A stretch of 15,246 bases of DNA from Streptomyces katrae. GTDB taxonomy: Bacteria > Actinomycetota > Actinomycetes > Streptomycetales > Streptomycetaceae. Positions 11,074 through 15,246 of the stretch are shown piece by piece. The stretch lies in contig NZ_JZWV01000438.1 of the NCBI RefSeq assembly GCF_000966975.1, forward strand, positions 1-15,246. Direction: 5' to 3'. A program made the position numbers and the translations under genes. Numbering within the stretch: the first letter of the stretch is position 1; each line of letters starts with the position of its first letter. The notes below the pieces were generated by a model. It had not been told where the DNA came from. It was given only the letters and a program-made list of their open reading frames with translations, and did no database searches.

Positions 11074-13254
11074 ATGGAACGCCCTCTCGAATCCCTGGTC
11101 GTCCGGCACACCCTGCGCCTCCCCGTCCCCTCCGGTCCGGCCGGGCAGGGCGCCACGGCGGCGCGGCAGTTCGACGCCGCCCTGCTGTCCGTCGGCTTCA
11201 AGCTCTCGGCCCCGCTGCTGGAGCACCTGTCGGGGCTGGCTGAGGAGACGGTCGTGGAGACCGCCTCGCGCACGCTGGAGACGGTCCGCGAGATGACCGG
11301 CGACCACGTCGCGCACAATGCGTACTTCAAGGACTTCCCGGCCAACGTGCCGGACACGTTCGACTTCTGGATGGCGTGCGTCCGCGAGGCCCTCTCCGAC
11401 GACGCCACGCGCGGGAGCACCCTCGCACAGCTGCGGACCGGTGTGCTCGACCTGCTGACCCTGCCCTCGTACGGCAACTACCGGCACACGTACGAGGAGA
11501 TGCTCGCCGCGCACGAGGAGCTGATCGCCGCCGCCGGGGACCGGATGACGGTCCTGCACCGGGGCGGCCCCCTCGCCGAGGAGGTGACCGCCCTCTACCT
11601 GGCCCTGGCGGGCAGCACCACGCCGCTGGGCGAGGAGGGGCTGTGCGACCTCGGGCTGCTCGCCGGGCACTGCGCCGACGGCCCCCAGCCGCCGGAGATC
11701 CCCGTCCGGGAGAACCGGGCCGTCGTCAACCGCGCCCGCCTCGGCCTCGGCGCGGAGCTGCTGGTGGACACCGTCACCGATGTGCTCCGCCTGGCCTGCG
11801 CCCTGTCGGACGGGGACGTGAGCCTCACGGAGCCGACCCGGCTGAAGTCGCTGTCGCGGCCGGTCCGGCGCTCCCTGCTGGCCGCCCTGGACGCGGTGGT
11901 CGCCGCCTCCCCCGCCAAGCTCGCCGACGTCACCGCGCACCGCGAGGAGTTCAAGCGGCTCGGCGAGCGGCTCCACCCGCACGAGTACCCGCGCTGGCCG
12001 CACGCCGCGCGGGTGTTCGCCGTGGCCCGCGGCGAGCAGGAGGTCCGGACCCTGGAGAGCCGGGTCGAGGAACTGCTCGGCTCCGGCGACGTCCCGGGCG
12101 CGGCGCGGCTGCTGGCGACGGCCGCCCCCGGCCGGCTGCTGCGCTCCCTGGACCGGCTGCTGCGCAGCTGCCCGGGCCCCGAGGAGCGCGCGGCCGTCAC
12201 CGCCGCCGCCGAGGAGGCCGCCCCCCGGGTCTCCGGCCGGGTCCTGCTGTCGGTCCGTGAGCACCTGCGCAACCGGGGCGGCGCCGCGGCCGCGCGCCGG
12301 ATCTTCGTCAATCCCCGGGGCCGTGCCTGGGTCGGCCCGGACACCCGCGCGCCCCTCCCGGCCGCCGAGGCCGCCCGGCTGGCCGGGTCCCTGGACGCGG
12401 AGGTGCTCCGGCGCCTGCCCGACCCCGGGCACCTGCTGCTCGACCCGGCGGTCCTCGACGTGGCCCTGCCGCTCAGCGGGAAGGCCACGGCCGCGGGGCT
12501 CGGAGTGCTGCCGCGCGGCTCGCTCTCCCCCGTGGACGGGGAGCTGCTGCGCTTCTTCGTGCACTGGACGCAGAGGGAGCACAGCACCGACTACGACCTG
12601 TCGGCGGTGATGCTGGACGGCGCGTACGAGACCCTCTCCTGGCTGTCGTACACGGCCCTCCAGACGGTGGGCGGCGAGCACTCCGGCGACATCACGAACG
12701 CTCCCGCGCCCGACGGCGCCTCGGAGTTCATCAACCTGCGCCTGGACGCGGTGCGGGGCGAGTTCATCGTCCCGCAGGTCAACGTCTTCTCCGGGGAGGG
12801 CTTCGAGCAGGTGGCCGAGTCCTTCTTCGGTTTCATGCTGCGTGACGGCGAGCAGCTGGGCCGCCCGTTCGAACCGCGCACCGTGCGCATGAAGTCGGAG
12901 CTGCGGGGGCCGGGCCGGGTCGCCCTGCCGCTGGTGTTCCTGCGCGGGGCCGACGGCGGATGGCGGGCGAAGTGGCTGCACGTGTACCTGCGCGGCACTC
13001 CCAGCGCCAACCGGGTGGAGGAGAACCGGGCGACGGTCGGCACGCTGGTGCACGGCATCGTGGAGCGCGAGTACCTCACGGTCCGCCACCTGGCCGGTCT
13101 GCTGGCCCGGCGCGCCCGCACCACCGAGGAGTGGGACGGCGGGGATCCGCCGGAGGGGCCGGTCACCTACATCGGACTGGAACGCCCGGACGGGCTGCAC
13201 CCGGACTCGGTGGTGTTCACCCCGGAAAACCTGCGTGCCCTGATCCCGGGGTAG
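11074..13254 (+). CDS. Large protein with a C-terminal TerD-like domain (MXAN_6230/SCO0854-like)
   Basis: This is a 726-aa soluble protein. The C-terminal part (about residues 490-680) resembles a TerD domain: DYDLSAVMLDGAYETLSWLSY, then GGEHSGDITNAP and ASEFINLRLDAV. TerD domains bind calcium in tellurite- and stress-response proteins. The N-terminal 480 residues are mostly helical, with no known catalytic motif. From memory, the whole resembles the MXAN_6230/SCO0854 family, called RING-domain proteins in databases, but I see only scattered cysteines and no C3HC4 pattern, so the RING may be absent. The ATG at 11074 follows GGGAG by nine bases. It is divergent from the GlxA-type regulator and ends before a strong terminator, so it is a single-gene unit. 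Cellular role unknown; stress or envelope damage response is a guess. Confidence 0.82.
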   Translation: MERPLESLVVRHTLRLPVPSGPAGQGATAARQFDAALLSVGFKLSAPLLEHLSGLAEETVVETASRTLETVREMTGDHVAHNAYFKDFPANVPDTFDFWMACVREALSDDATRGSTLAQLRTGVLDLLTLPSYGNYRHTYEEMLAAHEELIAAAGDRMTVLHRGGPLAEEVTALYLALAGSTTPLGEEGLCDLGLLAGHCADGPQPPEIPVRENRAVVNRARLGLGAELLVDTVTDVLRLACALSDGDVSLTEPTRLKSLSRPVRRSLLAALDAVVAASPAKLADVTAHREEFKRLGERLHPHEYPRWPHAARVFAVARGEQEVRTLESRVEELLGSGDVPGAARLLATAAPGRLLRSLDRLLRSCPGPEERAAVTAAAEEAAPRVSGRVLLSVREHLRNRGGAAAARRIFVNPRGRAWVGPDTRAPLPAAEAARLAGSLDAEVLRRLPDPGHLLLDPAVLDVALPLSGKATAAGLGVLPRGSLSPVDGELLRFFVHWTQREHSTDYDLSAVMLDGAYETLSWLSYTALQTVGGEHSGDITNAPAPDGASEFINLRLDAVRGEFIVPQVNVFSGEGFEQVAESFFGFMLRDGEQLGRPFEPRTVRMKSELRGPGRVALPLVFLRGADGGWRAKWLHVYLRGTPSANRVEENRATVGTLVHGIVEREYLTVRHLAGLLARRARTTEEWDGGDPPEGPVTYIGLERPDGLHPDSVVFTPENLRALIPG

Positions 13255-13353
13255 GTGCTAGCTTTGGCCCCGGCGAGGCCATGGGCGGACTTCCTTCTCA
13301 CACTCCACTGAATTAGTCCCCCCGCTCTCCTCGCCCCCGACGTGAACGACCGC

Positions 13354-13383
13354 GAGCCGGGATGCCCTCGGGCATCCCGGCTC
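13354..13383 (+). terminator. 13-bp terminator hairpin after the TerD-like gene
   Basis: Positions 13354-13366 (GAGCCGGGATGCC) pair perfectly with 13371-13383 around the 4-nt loop CTCG. It lies 100 bp after the stop codon of the rightward gene. The stretch before it (13255-13353) contains no gene I can support. Confidence 0.75.
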
Positions 13384-13412
13384 CGTCGTGCCGGCAGGAG
13401 TGTCCGCCCCTC

Positions 13413-13453
13413 GGACGGGGTGGTCGACCGGCCCCGTCCCCGCTCCCATACTT
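13413..13453 (+). promoter_or_regulatory. Hairpin and possible -10 box before the 161-aa gene
   Basis: Positions 13413-13420 (GGACGGGG) pair with 13432-13439 around an 11-nt loop that itself contains the palindrome GGTCGACC. CATACT at 13448-13453 resembles a -10 box and lies seven bases before the ATG at 13461. If used, it would give a leaderless transcript, so the hairpin would act as DNA (operator) rather than as RNA. Confidence 0.3.
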
Positions 13454-13460
13454 GGGGCTC

Positions 13461-13946
13461 ATGAGAGGGAAGGACAAGGACACCGGGCGCAGCAGCCCGC
13501 TGGTGCCCGCCGCCGTCGGGGACGCGATCGCACGGCACGACTGGGCGTCCACCACCTGTGGCTGCGGGCGTTCGGCGGACCATCTGGAGGACACCCTGTG
13601 GCATGCCGCCGAGGGGCATCCGGCCGCTTTCCACGCCCTGGAGGGGCACGTCTTCACCCGGCCCAGGCTCTGGCCGCCCGCCCCCGCGGTGTGCGCGGTG
13701 CTGATGGCCGTCTGGGCGGCCGGGCCGCCCCGGCTGGCCACCCGCGAGGCCCTGCTGCGGACCCTGCTCGCGCTGCTGACCTCCGAGGACGACGGGACCG
13801 CGTACGAGGCCGGCCTGTACGGGCAGTGCGCCGCCCACGTCCGGGCCGGGCTGCCACAGCTGACGGGCCCGCTGGCCGGCCGGCCCGGCAGCGCGAGCGC
13901 CGCCTACGCCGACGGCATCCGCGACATCATCGGGCTGTGCGCCTGA
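13461..13946 (+). CDS. Conserved hypothetical protein, 161 aa
   Basis: I do not recognise this family. The protein starts MRGKDKDTGRSSPLVPAAVGDA, is soluble and largely helical, and has no signal peptide or membrane segment. A cysteine pair with a glycine between, TCGCG (residues 32-36), and histidines at DHLED and LWHAAEGHPAAFHALEGH could form a metal site, but the spacing fits no motif I know. The ATG at 13461 has only GGGG three bases upstream, so leaderless translation is plausible; longer in-frame versions would run through the terminator hairpin and are rejected. Codon use is typical of the genome, supporting a real gene. Its 3' end overlaps the convergent HAD gene by 20 bases. Confidence 0.75.
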   Translation: MRGKDKDTGRSSPLVPAAVGDAIARHDWASTTCGCGRSADHLEDTLWHAAEGHPAAFHALEGHVFTRPRLWPPAPAVCAVLMAVWAAGPPRLATREALLRTLLALLTSEDDGTAYEAGLYGQCAAHVRAGLPQLTGPLAGRPGSASAAYADGIRDIIGLCA

Positions 13947-14586
13947 GGCCGCGCAGCAGCTCCGGGGTGACCTCCTCCAGGGAGGACGCGAAGGTGCGCG
14001 CCGCCGAGCGGGGCACGTCCAGCATCGAGGGGACGACCAGGACCGGGCAGCCCGCCGCCTCGGCGGAGGCCGCGCCGTCCGGGGAGTCCTCCACCGCGAC
14101 GCACTCCCCCGGCTCCAGGCCCAGGAGTTCGGCCGCCGCCCGGTAGGGCTCGGGGTGCGGCTTGGTGCGTACGGTGTCGTCGGCGGAGAGGGTGAAGGCG
14201 AACGGGACGTGCGCCAGCGCGCCCCCCACCACCTGGTCGACGACCACCCTCGGCGAGGCGCTGACCAGGGCGAAGGGCACGCCCTGGGCCTCCAGGGCGG
14301 TCAGCAGCCGCTGGGCGCCGGGCCGGACGGGCGCGCCGGCCGCGACCCGGCCGAAGAAGCCCCCGGTGAGCTCGTCCGCCACCGCCTCGGCGTCCGCGCC
14401 GCCGGTGACCCGTACGAGGTGGGCGGCGGTGTCGGCGACCGCGCGGCCGACGACCTCGGGGGCGTCGGCCGGCCCGAGCCGGTGGCCGAGGCGGTCCGCG
14501 ACCTCCTCGGTGGTCTGCCACCACAGCACCTCGGTGTCCACGAGGGTGCCGTCCATGTCGAAGAGGACGGCGGCGAGTGCGCTCAC
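13927..14586 (-). CDS. HAD-superfamily hydrolase (beta-phosphoglucomutase/phosphatase type)
   Basis: This 219-aa HAD hydrolase has the cap inserted after motif I. Motif [11 protein letters not shown] (10-19) gives the nucleophile Asp10 and acid Asp12. Motif II is VSASP (Ser109), motif III is TKPHPEPY (Lys142), and motif IV is [12 protein letters not shown] with Glu166/Asp167. The set is complete, so an active phosphatase or phosphomutase is expected; the substrate is unknown. The GTG start at 14586 overlaps the stop of the upstream ABC ATPase gene (GTGA), so the two are co-translated, and the substrate may relate to what the transporter imports. The last 20 bases overlap the end of the convergent gene. 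Confidence 0.92.
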   Translation of the reverse strand: MSALAAVLFDMDGTLVDTEVLWWQTTEEVADRLGHRLGPADAPEVVGRAVADTAAHLVRVTGGADAEAVADELTGGFFGRVAAGAPVRPGAQRLLTALEAQGVPFALVSASPRVVVDQVVGGALAHVPFAFTLSADDTVRTKPHPEPYRAAAELLGLEPGECVAVEDSPDGAASAEAAGCPVLVVPSMLDVPRSAARTFASSLEEVTPELLRGLRRTAR

Positions 14587-15246
14587 GCCGCCCTCGCCAC
14601 GACCAGCACGGGCCGCTCGGCCAGGCCGACGGTGACCCGCGCGCCCGGGGTGAGGCCGCCCGCGTCCCGGGAGGGGACGTCGGCCTTGACCCGGGTGCCT
14701 CCCGGCAGGTCGAGGTGGAGGCGGGTGACGGCGCCGAAGAAGGAGGCCGAGGTCACGGTGGCGCCGCCCTCCTCGTCGGCGGTGACGGTGAGGTTCTCGG
14801 GGCGGACCAGCACCTCCACGTCGGGGCCGGCCGGGACCGGCCCGTCGACGGGCAGCCGGGTGCCGGCGACGTCCACCCGGCCGGAGCCGGCGAGCCGGCC
14901 CGGCAGCCGGTTCATGGTGCCGACGAACTCGGCGACGAAGGGCGTGGCCGGCCGCTCGTAGAGCTCGGCGGGGGCGGCGCACTGCTCCAGCTTCCCGGCG
15001 TTGAGGACGGCGACCCGGTCGGCCATGGACAGGGCCTCCTCCTGGTCGTGGGTGACGAACACGGTGGTGATGCCGAGGGAGAGCTGCAGCCTGCGGATCT
15101 CCTCGCGCAGACTGGCCCGTACCTTCGCGTCCAGCGCGGAGAGCGGCTCGTCGAGCAGGAGGACGCGGGGGCGCAGGGCCAGGGCGCGGGCGAGGGCCAC
15201 GCGCTGCTGCTGGCCGCCGGACATCTGGTGCGGGTAGCGGTCTCCG
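14583..15246 (-). CDS. ABC importer ATP-binding protein, C-terminal part (partial)
   Basis: About 220 residues are in the window and the N-terminus with Walker A lies beyond the right edge. Visible motifs are the ABC signature MSGGQQQR preceded by RYPHQ, Walker [13 protein letters not shown], and switch histidine [10 protein letters not shown]-terminal TOBE-type domain contains [12 protein letters not shown] and a final strand-rich region. The TOBE domain and length place it with PotA/FbpC/CysA-type importers (polyamine, iron, sulfate, phosphonate or sugar); the solute cannot be told here. The permease and binding protein are presumably further right. It is coupled to the HAD gene downstream by a GTGA overlap. 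Confidence 0.93.
   Translation of the reverse strand, partial: GDRYPHQMSGGQQQRVALARALALRPRVLLLDEPLSALDAKVRASLREEIRRLQLSLGITTVFVTHDQEEALSMADRVAVLNAGKLEQCAAPAELYERPATPFVAEFVGTMNRLPGRLAGSGRVDVAGTRLPVDGPVPAGPDVEVLVRPENLTVTADEEGGATVTSASFFGAVTRLHLDLPGGTRVKADVPSRDAGGLTPGARVTVGLAERPVLVVARAA

Noticed and set aside
9862..13254. Extending the TerD-like protein upstream to give more than 1100 residues
   Set aside because: The extension runs antisense through the GlxA-type regulator, is low-complexity, and a good ribosome binding site precedes the ATG at 11074.
13362..13460. Earlier in-frame start for the 161-aa gene
   Set aside because: It would begin inside the terminator hairpin of the preceding gene and add cysteine/proline-rich sequence with no sign of selection.
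13927..15246. A phosphonate uptake and degradation locus (HAD protein as phosphonoacetaldehyde hydrolase with its transporter)
   Set aside because: The HAD protein has ordinary phosphatase/phosphomutase motifs and no recognisable phosphonatase lysine in the cap; the transporter substrate cannot be told from the ATPase alone.
1..15246. CRISPR arrays, insertion sequences, integrase or attachment sites
   Set aside because: No regularly spaced repeats, transposase or integrase-like protein, or terminal inverted repeats were seen. The tRNA-like elements are not intact tRNA 3' ends with a duplicated target.

Overview
The window is high-GC actinobacterial chromosome, almost certainly Streptomyces. 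Codon third positions are nearly all G or C, GTG and TTG starts are common, genes overlap through ATGA/GTGA junctions, and there is a complete conservon (cvn) operon. The conservon with its two P450 genes resembles what I recall as cvn11 of S. coelicolor (about SCO2879-SCO2884, with CYP157C1 and CYP154A1).

Layout. Positions 1-67 hold the start of a leftward exported protein cut off by the window edge. Positions 120-230 hold three strong hairpins. Positions 250-540 look empty of protein genes, but on the minus strand they encode two adjacent structured RNAs. Each has canonical tRNA T-arm, D-arm and acceptor stem in circularly permuted order, and the former anticodon arm is extended into a long closing stem. 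This is the architecture of YrlA-type bacterial Y RNAs (tRNA mimics that partner Ro60/Rsr). Just upstream in the same direction is a 243-aa protein of unknown function (580-1311).

Positions 1367-6855 (minus) are the conservon: cvnA (sensor-kinase-like), cvnB (roadblock), cvnC (DUF742), cvnD (small GTPase), then a CYP157-like P450 lacking the EXXR arginine and a CYP154-like P450 with complete motifs. Most junctions overlap, so the set is probably translated as one coupled operon acting as a membrane-associated GTPase switch with P450 partners.

Positions 6884-8778 (plus) are divergent from cvnA. A possible 33-codon peptide gene, low in GC and with a TTA (bldA-type) codon, precedes two coupled RimK-like ATP-grasp genes. 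The second carries an apparent single-base frameshift in a G-rich run. Two perfect 12-bp palindromes lie just before the first ATP-grasp gene. The arrangement recalls ribosomal-peptide/ATP-grasp ligase clusters, but the peptide gene is unproven.

Positions 8790-8860 hold back-to-back terminator hairpins. Then come a glyceraldehyde-3-phosphate dehydrogenase (minus), a GlxA-type AraC regulator (minus), a divergent 726-aa protein with a TerD-like C-terminus (plus), a terminator, a 161-aa unknown protein (plus), a HAD hydrolase (minus) and the 3' part of an ABC importer ATPase (minus, running off the right edge).

The strongest unexpected signal is the tandem Y RNA pair. Second is the peptide/ATP-grasp locus.
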